DNA of 64,000 bases, taken from the NCBI RefSeq assembly GCF_036346295.1, contig NZ_CP107819.1, forward strand, positions 3,968,001 to 4,032,000, given 5' to 3'. The position numbers and the translations under genes are program-made. Positions within the stretch are counted from its first letter, which is position 1. Each line of letters starts with the position of its first letter. Below the pieces are notes generated by a model. It saw nothing but the letters and a program-made list of their open reading frames with translations, did not search any database and was not told the origin of the DNA. Source of the DNA: Streptomyces sp. NBC_00536 (lineage in GTDB: Bacteria > Actinomycetota > Actinomycetes > Streptomycetales > Streptomycetaceae). Below are positions 17,596 through 24,645 of this stretch, one piece after another.

Positions 17596-18833
17596 GCGGT
17601 GCCTCCGGAAACGATTCCGCCCGAGCCGGCGGCGGGCCGCCACACGGTGTTGTCGGCGAACCAGCCCGCCACGTGTTCGAGATTCGCGGCCACGTCCTCC
17701 TCCGTGTCCCCGTCGACCACGTAGCCGGCCAGGAACAGTCCGGACTTGACCCCGCCGTGGAACTCCTGGCCGACCGCCCCGGTCAGCATCACCTCGCGCA
17801 CGCAGCCGGGTTGCCCGGCCTCGGTCCCGGCCTCCGGCAGCTTCTCCAGTACCCCGTTCTGCGGCGGGATGTTCAGGGCCCCGGCGGGCCGGTAGATGGG
17901 CGCGCCGAGGGTCGAGGGCAGGCCGCACTCCGCGTACAGCCACTCCTTGTCCAGGTCGATCCCGAACGCGTGCCGGACCATCGCGCTGATCATGCCGCCG
18001 CCGGTGCGGCTGGCGATCTCGCAGAAGACCAGCCGGTCGTCGGGCGTGATCCAGAACTCGGCGTGGAAAGCGGTCTGCGCAGGGGTCGGCAGCTCGGCCA
18101 GGACCGCCCGCACCGCCTTGACCAGCCGGTCGTACGCCGGGTCCTGCGGGGTGAGCGGGAGGTTGGCCACCCAGTCGTTGTCCCGGAAGGACAGGCAGTC
18201 GTTGACGTAGCGGAAGGGGTGGACGAAGACCACCTCGCCGCCCGCCACCAGCCCGTCCACGTGGTACATCTGGCCGGGCACGAAGGCCTCGATCTCGCTG
18301 ATCCCCCGCCACGGGCTGGCCAGGTACGCGTCCAGCTCCGCCTCGTCGCGGATGATCGCCGCGCCCAGCGAACCCGACTCGGACACCGGTTTGATCACGA
18401 CCGGGTAGCCGTGCTCGGTGACGAAGCCGAGGGCCGTGTAGGCCGAGTCGATGCGCCGGTAGGCGGGCACGTCGACGGGTCCGCCCGCGAGGTGGTCCTT
18501 CATGACCACCTTGTCGCGGAAGGCGAGCGCGCTCGCGGTGTGCTGGCCCGGCAGGCCGAGCAGCTCCCGCAGTTGGGCGGCCCGTACGACGTCGGCCTCG
18601 GCTCGGGCGAAGACCGCCTCGACCGCGAACTCGCGGGCCAGGCGCAGGGCCGTCTTCTCGACCAGCTGGTTGGTGTCGTAGGCGTCGAAGGCGTGTACGT
18701 GCGGGAGATGGGAATAGCCCGCCGCGTACTCGGTCGCGGTCACGATGACCGGGACGATCCCCGAGCCGGCCAGCCACTGGTCGTACGGGGTCTTGGCATG
18801 GGGCGTCTTGGCGAAGACGAGGATGTGGCGCAT
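17592..18833 (-). CDS. ATP-grasp ligase 1
   Basis: 413 residues (MRHILVFAKTPHAKTPYDQW). The ATP-grasp fold is recognisable in FRDKVVMKDHLAG, the YPVVIKPVSESGSLGA lysine/glycine loop and the metal-binding FCEIASRTGGGM. This is the carboxylate-amine ligase subclass often used in peptide-like natural products: it activates a carboxylate as acyl phosphate and joins it to an amine or other nucleophile. A GAGAGAGGAAG ribosome site precedes it, inside a threefold 11-bp repeat (18847-18879). It is coupled to the sulfurtransferase by ATGA. Confidence 0.85.
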   Translation of the reverse strand: MRHILVFAKTPHAKTPYDQWLAGSGIVPVIVTATEYAAGYSHLPHVHAFDAYDTNQLVEKTALRLAREFAVEAVFARAEADVVRAAQLRELLGLPGQHTASALAFRDKVVMKDHLAGGPVDVPAYRRIDSAYTALGFVTEHGYPVVIKPVSESGSLGAAIIRDEAELDAYLASPWRGISEIEAFVPGQMYHVDGLVAGGEVVFVHPFRYVNDCLSFRDNDWVANLPLTPQDPAYDRLVKAVRAVLAELPTPAQTAFHAEFWITPDDRLVFCEIASRTGGGMISAMVRHAFGIDLDKEWLYAECGLPSTLGAPIYRPAGALNIPPQNGVLEKLPEAGTEAGQPGCVREVMLTGAVGQEFHGGVKSGLFLAGYVVDGDTEEDVAANLEHVAGWFADNTVWRPAAGSGGIVSGGTA

Positions 18834-18846
18834 CGCGGCGGTCTTC

Positions 18847-18879
18847 CTCTCTCGGGTCTCTCTCGGGTCTCTCTCGGGT
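18847..18879. repeat. Three tandem 11-bp repeats carrying the ribosome site
   Basis: CTCTCTCGGGT is repeated three times without interruption. On the coding minus strand it reads ACCCGAGAGAG, so each copy is Shine-Dalgarno-like. The array spans the gap between the radical SAM stop and the ATP-grasp start. Confidence 0.85.
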
Positions 18880-20132
18880 CAGTTCTGCGAGTCGACGAGG
18901 AGCGGCAGCCGGCGCCGCTCGGGGACCCGGGAGATCAGGCCGAGTTCCTCGGACAGCTCGGTGGCGAAGCAGCCGTCCTTGTACGTGCCGGAGAGCCGCT
19001 TGGCGGTGAACGCCTCGATCTCGTCGTGGTCGAACTCCACGTCGTACGTGGTGGCGTCGCCCGCCTCGCCGGTGGTGACCGTGCGGACCAGGATCCCCAG
19101 GTGCGGCTCGAAGGTGTTGACGCAGCCGACGACGTCGCCGATCTTCTCGCGGCGGCCTTCGGGGCCGTCGGAGAGGACCTCCTCCTGCGCGGGGATGGCG
19201 GCGAACAGCTGACGGCCGGCCCGGCACCAGCCGACGTGGCTCGGGAAGCCCATGGCCTTGATGCCGAAGGTGCCGAAGTCCTCGCTGACGCCGAGCTGGA
19301 AGCCGAGCGGGACCGTCTCGTGGACCCACTTGAAGTCGCGGTAGGCCTGCTCGATCTCCTCGCGGGAGAGGCGCAGTTCGGGGTGGCGGCCGCCGTGGTC
19401 GGTGAAGTTGTTGAACCGTACGGTGGCCACGCCCAGGTTGTTGAAGTAGTGGGCGTAGCGCTCCAGGGAGGTGCGGCCGTGGTTGTGGCTGCCGATGGTG
19501 ACGCCGATGTTGACCCGGAGGGCGTCCTCGGGGGCGATGCCCTTGTTGTACTCGGCGATGCGGCGCAGCACCTCCTCGGTCTCCGCGCCGGAGAAGACGC
19601 CCTTGATGGGGTACGTCTTGTGGTCGGTGACCTTGAGGTCCTCGTCGATCACGCCGTGGTAGGTGATGGAGATGGTGCCGTAGCCGTTCTTGACGGCCAG
19701 GTCGAGGAGCTCGGTCCAGTTGTCGGCGAGCAGCGGGCGGCCGCTGGTCCAGGCGTCGCCCTTCTCCATCGTCTCGGTGGGCTTGTGGTCGGACTCCTGC
19801 CGGAACTCACGGTTGTTGGCCGGTCCGTAGATCCTCATGAACTCGCCGTCGTAGGCGAAGCTGTCCACGTAGCGCGGGTAGACGTGGTAGCCGTGCGACT
19901 GGAGGCCCTCCAGGATGCGGGGGCCCTCCTCCATGGCGAAGGACTTGTCGTAGACCTTCTCGTAGTTGACGAACCAACAGTGCGTGCACTTCTGCCCGCA
20001 GGTGTTCTTGCCGACCTTGGTGTCGAGGTCGAGGTAGATGTGGATGTCCTCGCGCTTGATGTCCTTGAAGGGCATCGAGAACGGGGCATCGCCGTGGAAA
20101 TCGTAGGAAATAGGATCGTTCTGGACAGACAT
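18879..20132 (-). CDS. Radical SAM enzyme
   Basis: 417 residues. The CxxxCxxC motif (Cys45, Cys49, Cys52, in CGQKCTHC) binds the 4Fe-4S cluster that cleaves S-adenosylmethionine to a 5'-deoxyadenosyl radical. The barrel continues through AYDGEFMRIYGPANN, ISITYHGVIDEDL and TVRFNNFTDHGGRHP. Three further cysteines (GWCRAG, VVGCVNTF, DGCFATE) could hold an auxiliary cluster. GGGGGATAC precedes the ATG at 20132. I do not recognise a characterised subfamily. By position it modifies the substrate of two ATP-grasp ligases, possibly forming a C-S or C-C bond. Confidence 0.85.
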   Translation of the reverse strand: MSVQNDPISYDFHGDAPFSMPFKDIKREDIHIYLDLDTKVGKNTCGQKCTHCWFVNYEKVYDKSFAMEEGPRILEGLQSHGYHVYPRYVDSFAYDGEFMRIYGPANNREFRQESDHKPTETMEKGDAWTSGRPLLADNWTELLDLAVKNGYGTISITYHGVIDEDLKVTDHKTYPIKGVFSGAETEEVLRRIAEYNKGIAPEDALRVNIGVTIGSHNHGRTSLERYAHYFNNLGVATVRFNNFTDHGGRHPELRLSREEIEQAYRDFKWVHETVPLGFQLGVSEDFGTFGIKAMGFPSHVGWCRAGRQLFAAIPAQEEVLSDGPEGRREKIGDVVGCVNTFEPHLGILVRTVTTGEAGDATTYDVEFDHDEIEAFTAKRLSGTYKDGCFATELSEELGLISRVPERRRLPLLVDSQN

Positions 20133-20246
20133 GTATCCCCCGAGTGGTGGTGTCGTGGTGCGGCGGTGTGGTGGTGCGGTCAAGGAAAGATGAGGGGCGC
20201 CGGCCGGCTGGGGTCCGGCGCGTGGATCGAAACGGTCAGGGCGCGG

Positions 20247-21398
20247 TCAGGGCGCGGTGGTGACCGCTGGTACGGCGATCAGCTCCGCGACGGCGGCCGC
20301 GCAGGCCTCGGTGTCGGCGGCGGTCAGGACGGCCATGCCGAGCCGGTCCGTGGAGGACCGCAGCGGGCGGACCTCGTGCCCGGGGAGAACCGGGAGGTCC
20401 CAGGCATGGATGTGGCCGTGGGCGAGGGCGGGCGGCGGCGCGACGGCCGTCACGCGCCCCGGCTTCGCGGTGAGGAAGACGGTGGCGGCAGCGGCCGCCG
20501 TGGCGGGGTCGCGCCGGACCCCGGCTCCCACGGCCCAGCCGAGGGCGGCACGCCGCCATTCGACTCCCGTGGTGAGGCGGACCAGGTCGGCGATGCCGTC
20601 GCCGCCGAGCCGGGTGTGGGTCTCGATGACGACGACCTTGTCGCCGTCCACCATGACCTCGGTGTGGCTGGGTCCGTCGGTCAGACCGATGGCGTCGAGC
20701 AGCTCGCCGACCGCGTGGGCGACCAGCCGCTGCCGGCGCGCGTCCAGGGACGGCGGCGGCATCATGTGGCTGACCTCGATGAAGCCGTCCGTCGTGCCCT
20801 TCTCGGCGATACCCATGACGGTGTGCCGGCCGCCCGCCGAGAGCGCCTCGACGCTGAACTCGCGGCCTTCGGCGAACTGTTCGAGGAGGGTCGCGGCCGT
20901 GCGGCGGTCCGCGGGGAGGTCGTCGATGTCCTCGACCAGGGCGATGGAGGTGCTTCCGAACCCGTCGACCGGCTTGGCCACCGCCCGCCCGTGGGCGCCG
21001 AACAGGCGTGCCACGGCCTCCGGGTCATCGCCCGCCGCGAACGCCGGGTTCAGGTGCGGGGCCTCGCGCTCCAGGATCCGCCGCATCGCCAGCTTGTCGC
21101 GGGTGGCCCGTACGACGGCCGGGTCGACGCCGGCGACGCCGAGCCGGCGGGCTGCCAGTGCCGCCGGCTCCAGGCCGAATTCGGTGAGGGAGACGACGGC
21201 GGCGGGTGCCAGCGGCCGCAGGACCGCATCGGTGAAGGCCAGGAAGGCGGGCAGGTCGAGGAAGTCGGCGGTCAGGACCCGGGCGTCGGGGTCGAGGGCG
21301 GGCGCACCGGGCAACTGCACGTGAACCAGCTCACCGGGCAGCGACGCCGCCTCCCGGGCCACGGTCGGATTGGCACCGACGATCACAAGAACGGTCAC
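20247..21398 (-). CDS. ATP-grasp ligase 2
   Basis: 383 residues from a GTG (VTVLVIVGANPTVAREA). It has an N-terminal preATP-grasp Rossmann-like part and an ATP-grasp core with RATRDKLAMRRIL, VAKPVDGFGSTSIALV, EQFAEGREFSVEAL and the metal ligands VVIETHTRLGGDGI. This fits a dapdiamide/biotin-carboxylase-like amino acid ligase. It is the first gene of the minus-strand operon, 114 bp ahead of the radical SAM gene. A TTGACA promoter lies ~115 bp upstream. It is distinct in sequence from ATP-grasp ligase 1, so two successive couplings are plausible. Confidence 0.85.
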   Translation of the reverse strand: MTVLVIVGANPTVAREAASLPGELVHVQLPGAPALDPDARVLTADFLDLPAFLAFTDAVLRPLAPAAVVSLTEFGLEPAALAARRLGVAGVDPAVVRATRDKLAMRRILEREAPHLNPAFAAGDDPEAVARLFGAHGRAVAKPVDGFGSTSIALVEDIDDLPADRRTAATLLEQFAEGREFSVEALSAGGRHTVMGIAEKGTTDGFIEVSHMMPPPSLDARRQRLVAHAVGELLDAIGLTDGPSHTEVMVDGDKVVVIETHTRLGGDGIADLVRLTTGVEWRRAALGWAVGAGVRRDPATAAAAATVFLTAKPGRVTAVAPPPALAHGHIHAWDLPVLPGHEVRPLRSSTDRLGMAVLTAADTEACAAAVAELIAVPAVTTAP

Positions 21399-21483
21399 AT
21401 CGCGCACCCCCGCCGAGCGGACCTCACGCGATCCGTCCACAGCCCCCACTGCGTCCAATTTCTCTCCCCGCCCCCCTCGCCGA

Positions 21484-21499
21484 CCGGTCGTTCGACCGG
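21484..21499. promoter_or_regulatory. Palindrome in the operon leader
   Basis: CCGGTCG-TT-CGACCGG is a perfect 7-bp dyad, and the adjoining CGACCGGTCG (21481-21490) is itself a palindrome. It lies just downstream of the predicted -10, a usual place for a repressor operator. Confidence 0.45.
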
Positions 21500-21511
21500 C
21501 GCGGTGTGCAC

Positions 21512-21540
21512 AAGATCGCAAGGGTGACCGGCACTGTCAA
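21512..21540 (-). promoter_or_regulatory. Vegetative-type promoter of the sulfur-metabolite operon
   Basis: On the minus strand a perfect TTGACA (21540-21535) is separated by 17 bp from GATCTT (21517-21512). The -35 is consensus and the -10 is weak, matching 3 of 6. A transcript would start near 21505, about 105 nt before the GTG. Confidence 0.45.
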
Positions 21541-21817
21541 CAGTTTTGGGAACGGCCGGAATCCAGCCCCCTGACCCGCCCTGACCTGCATCCGGCCCAC
21601 GATCCCGGGCCCGGCCAAGGAGCCGCACGGCCGAAAGCCCACCCCGCCCGGCGGCTCCCTGAAACGCCGGACCGAACAGTTCCAGCCAACTTTTTCGGCC
21701 GCCAGGACACACTCCGTTCACAAAACCACAGCAAAACCTACCGACGAGTATCCGGTTCCGGCCAATGTGACGGCCCGAGCGGCCGCACGGCGAAATTCAA
21801 AAGGGGGAGTGGTCCGG

Positions 21818-22171
21818 TCAGTAGTACTGGCACAGGCAGAACTCGTGCTCTTCCGGGTCCTCCATCACCACCACCACGCCCTCGGCGTACTCGTGCCGTT
21901 CGCCGGTGAACCGGCCGCCGAGATCCATGACCTGGGCCATGCCCTGGGCGATGTCGTCGACCACGACATCCAGGTGCACGCGCGCCTTGCCGTGCTTCGG
22001 CTCGGCAACGGGCTGGAAGACGAGCCGGGGTTGTGCGTCGTCCGGGTGGCCCAGATAGACCCAGCCGGGTTGGGACGGCCCCTTCGGGCGGTCGAGGAGG
22101 GCGCTCCAGAAGGCCGCCACCCGTTCCACGTCGATGCAGTCGATGGTCACTCCGGACCAGCGGTTCGCCAT
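21818..22171 (-). CDS. VOC-family (glyoxalase-like) protein
   Basis: 117 residues from the ATG at 22171 (MANRWSGVTIDCIDVERVAA). Two beta-alpha-beta-beta-beta units are visible, with ARVHLDVVVDD and MEDPEEHEFCLCQ as the metal-side strands. VOC proteins include dioxygenases, lyases and antibiotic-binding proteins, and the substrate cannot be told. It stands alone, transcribed in the same direction as, but ~280 bp away from, the sulfur-metabolite operon promoter. Confidence 0.85.
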   Translation of the reverse strand: MANRWSGVTIDCIDVERVAAFWSALLDRPKGPSQPGWVYLGHPDDAQPRLVFQPVAEPKHGKARVHLDVVVDDIAQGMAQVMDLGGRFTGERHEYAEGVVVVMEDPEEHEFCLCQYY

Positions 22172-22378
22172 GCTGTCAGCACTCCTCACGTTGTCGGACG
22201 GAATGTCCGGCTCTCGCGGATCCGTTGACCAGCGAGCTGCCAGGTGCTCACACCCCTCATGCCCTGACCTGCCGTTCTCCCGTTCAGCGTTTGTCTACCG
22301 GCTCGCGTCAAGGTGACCATGCAGGGCGCCCGCGTAGGTGTGCGGGTGCCGGATCAGGCGCGAGAAAGGTGCACGGGG

Positions 22379-22906
22379 ATGGCAGCAGCGGTGTCGAAGG
22401 CGAAGATCAAGGTGGCTCGGCGGGTGGCCGGGGTACTGGCGGCGGGGGTGGTGGCGTTCACCGGGACGCTGGTGGGCGCGGGCAGCGCGCAGGCCGCGTA
22501 CGACTCGGGGACCCGCACGATGTGGAACGACGAGCCGCTGTACAAGGGCTGGCACGTCGACAACATCGACACGCGGCTGATCATGCAGGACGACGGCAAC
22601 CTGGTCCTCTACCGCGGGTTCAGCAATCCCGCGACGCAGAAAGCGACGTGGGCGTCCAACACCGCCGGCTGCGGCGAGAAGGCGGTCATGCAGACCGACG
22701 GGAACCTGGTCGTCTACGGCCAGGGCGGACGGGTCTGCTATGCCCTCAACGAGTTCAAGGGCTCGTACGCGAACGCCTGCCTCACGGTGTTTTCGAACGG
22801 ATTCAGCGTCTACTACACCAACCTGTCGTGCCCGGAGGCCGCCCCCACCGCCACCGCCGACCACGGCGTGATCATCAAGATAACCCGCAGGTCGGACGCC
22901 TACTGA
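22379..22906 (+). CDS. Secreted bulb-type mannose-binding lectin protein
   Basis: 175 residues with a signal peptide (KIKVARRVAGVLAAGVVAFTG, cleavage near SAQA-AYDSG). A B-lectin domain follows, containing two QxDGNxVxY sugar-binding motifs, QDDGNLVLYR and QTDGNLVVYG. Four cysteines suggest extracellular disulfides. GAAAGG precedes the ATG. It is likely a secreted carbohydrate-binding protein acting on the cell surface or on competitors. Its last 7 bases overlap the convergent SARP gene. Confidence 0.85.
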   Translation: MAAAVSKAKIKVARRVAGVLAAGVVAFTGTLVGAGSAQAAYDSGTRTMWNDEPLYKGWHVDNIDTRLIMQDDGNLVLYRGFSNPATQKATWASNTAGCGEKAVMQTDGNLVVYGQGGRVCYALNEFKGSYANACLTVFSNGFSVYYTNLSCPEAAPTATADHGVIIKITRRSDAY

Positions 22907-24399
22907 TCGCGTCCCGTTCGCGCCACCAGTCCCGCCACCGACCAGTGCGGGCGCGCCGCGAGGCGGGTCGCCGCCGCGCGCAGGTGCAGGGGCAGGTGGC
23001 CGCAGAGCGCGGCCAGTTCGGCCACCGGGCCGGGTTCCTCGCGGACCCGGTCCGCGCCCGCGACCCGGGCGAGCAGCTCGTGCGCGTCGTCCGGCTCCAA
23101 GGGGCCGATACGGATGTGCGCGGCGCCCGTCGGCAGGGCGTCCGGGGCCGCCCCGGTCAGTACCGCCGCGCAGCCGGGGGTGGCCGGCAGCAGCGGCTCC
23201 GGGCGGGCCACCCCGTCCAGCAGGACCAGCACGCGCCGCCCCGCGAGGGCGGCGCGGTAACGCCGGGACAGTTCGCCCGTGTCCGCGGTGTCGGGCGGGC
23301 GTTCGCCCAGGGCCCGCAGGAAGGCGGCGAGTACGGCGCGCGGCTCGGCCGCCGCGCCGTCCCGCGGGCCGCGCGCGCTCACGTACGGGCTCACGTACAG
23401 CTGGCCGTCCGGGTAGGCGTCCTGGACCGCGTGGGCCAGGTGCACGGCGAACGCCGAGGTGCCGCTGCCGCGGGGGCCCGACAGGGCCAGGACCGGGGAG
23501 GTGTCCGGCTGCCGGAGCAGCCCTTCGGCCTCCCGCAGCTCGGCCCCCCGGCCCACCCAGTCCGGAATGTCCGGTGGCAGCTGGCCGGGGCGGGCCGGGC
23601 GGCGGGGCGGCGCCGGGGCCGGGGCGGCCGTCAGCGCGGGATCGCCGTCCCGGATGCGGGTGTGCAGCTCGATCATCGCGGGGGACGGTTCCAGCCCCAG
23701 TTCGCGGTCGAGCCGTTCCCTCAGCGCGTCGAAGGCCGCGAGCGCCTCGTCCGTCCGCCCGCCGCGGTGCAGGGCCAGCACGTACAGCCGCTGCACCTCC
23801 TCGTCGTGCGGGTTCTCCGCTGCCAGGGCCCCGAGTTCGGGCAGCAGTTCCGCGTGCCGCCCCAGGGTGAGTTCGATGTCGAGCAGCGTCTTCGTGACCG
23901 CGTGCCGTCCCGCCGCGAGCCGGTGGCGGGTGCGCTCGGCGAGTACGCCCGGCACCCCGTCCAGCGCCGGTCCGCGCCACCGCCCGAGGGCTTCGCGGAG
24001 CAGGGCGCGGGCCCGTACCGGATCGTCGTGGCGCAGCGCGGCCGACTCCAGCACCGCGGCGTCGTAGTGGAAGAGGTCGACGGCGCGGCGGTCCACGTTC
24101 AGCCGGTAGCCGCCCGATTCGGCGACCAGCACCTCACCGCCCGGGTCCCCGGGCGCGGCCATGGCCCGGCGCAGCCGGTGGGTGTGGGTGCTCAGCTGGC
24201 CCACGGGGTTCTTCGGCCACTGGGCGTCGTCCTCGCCCCAGAGGCCGTCGATCAGCTGCCCGAGCGGGACGAGCTGCCCGGGGGCGAGCAGGAGCGCGGC
24301 GAGCACGGCGCGCTGCTGCGGCCGTCCGAGATCGGTCTCGTGGCCGTCCCGCCAGGCGCGCAGTGGACCGAGCACGCAGAATTCGAGCCCCATACCCAT
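22900..24399 (-). CDS. SARP-family regulator with truncated NB-ARC domain
   Basis: 499 residues. It has an OmpR-like DNA-binding domain (LEFCVLGPLRAWRDGHETDL), then the bacterial transcriptional activator (BTAD) helical domain to about residue 250. A short NTPase part follows. The P-loop reads GPRGSGTSAF, so the Walker A lysine is replaced by threonine, and the protein stops soon after the NB-ARC core without the winged helix and TPRs of AfsR. It probably binds direct-repeat operators and activates transcription, but nucleotide hydrolysis is doubtful. The start may be 24399 or 24393. It diverges from a full-length SARP at 24646. Confidence 0.8.
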   Translation of the reverse strand: MGMGLEFCVLGPLRAWRDGHETDLGRPQQRAVLAALLLAPGQLVPLGQLIDGLWGEDDAQWPKNPVGQLSTHTHRLRRAMAAPGDPGGEVLVAESGGYRLNVDRRAVDLFHYDAAVLESAALRHDDPVRARALLREALGRWRGPALDGVPGVLAERTRHRLAAGRHAVTKTLLDIELTLGRHAELLPELGALAAENPHDEEVQRLYVLALHRGGRTDEALAAFDALRERLDRELGLEPSPAMIELHTRIRDGDPALTAAPAPAPPRRPARPGQLPPDIPDWVGRGAELREAEGLLRQPDTSPVLALSGPRGSGTSAFAVHLAHAVQDAYPDGQLYVSPYVSARGPRDGAAAEPRAVLAAFLRALGERPPDTADTGELSRRYRAALAGRRVLVLLDGVARPEPLLPATPGCAAVLTGAAPDALPTGAAHIRIGPLEPDDAHELLARVAGADRVREEPGPVAELAALCGHLPLHLRAAATRLAARPHWSVAGLVARTGRDQ

Positions 24400-24458
24400 G
24401 CCGCCCCCGCATCCATGAGCCCCGTGCGCCATCGGCGCGCCGACGGTCCGCGACCCCT

Positions 24459-24501
24459 GCGCCATCCGTGCGCCATCCGTGCACAATTCGCGACAGATAA
24501 T
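24459..24501 (+). promoter_or_regulatory. 11-bp direct repeats plus -10 (SARP-type operator)
   Basis: GCGCCATCCGT occurs twice back to back (24459-24469, 24470-24480), followed by the weaker copy GCACAATTCGC (24481-24491). A further GTGCGCCATC lies at 24424-24433. GATAAT (24496-24501) follows as a -10. Direct repeats one helical turn apart just upstream of a -10 are the known SARP operator layout. The promoter faces the SARP gene at 24646. Confidence 0.55.
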
Positions 24502-24645
24502 ACGGGGACGGGGAGGGAGCGCCGCCTTCGCCGCGCAGTGCCGCAGCGCCGTCCATGGACGGCAGGGCCCACGGGATGGGGATCCAGGGGCCTACGGGAG
24601 TGCGTGGCGGACGGGGCGCGGAGCACGAGGACTGGGGGAAGGACC

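Larger units (their letters stand above)
21399..21817. other. Intergenic region (419 bp) upstream of the sulfur-metabolite operon
   Basis: No gene is supported here. It holds the operon promoter (21512-21540) and the dyad at 21484-21499. A less GC-rich stretch (21660-21800) has no recognisable element. Confidence 0.6.

Noticed and set aside
22900..24399. Truncated SARP as a frameshifted AfsR whose C-terminus lies further along
   Set aside because: No NB-ARC or TPR sequence follows its stop in any frame; the lectin gene occupies the region on the other strand.
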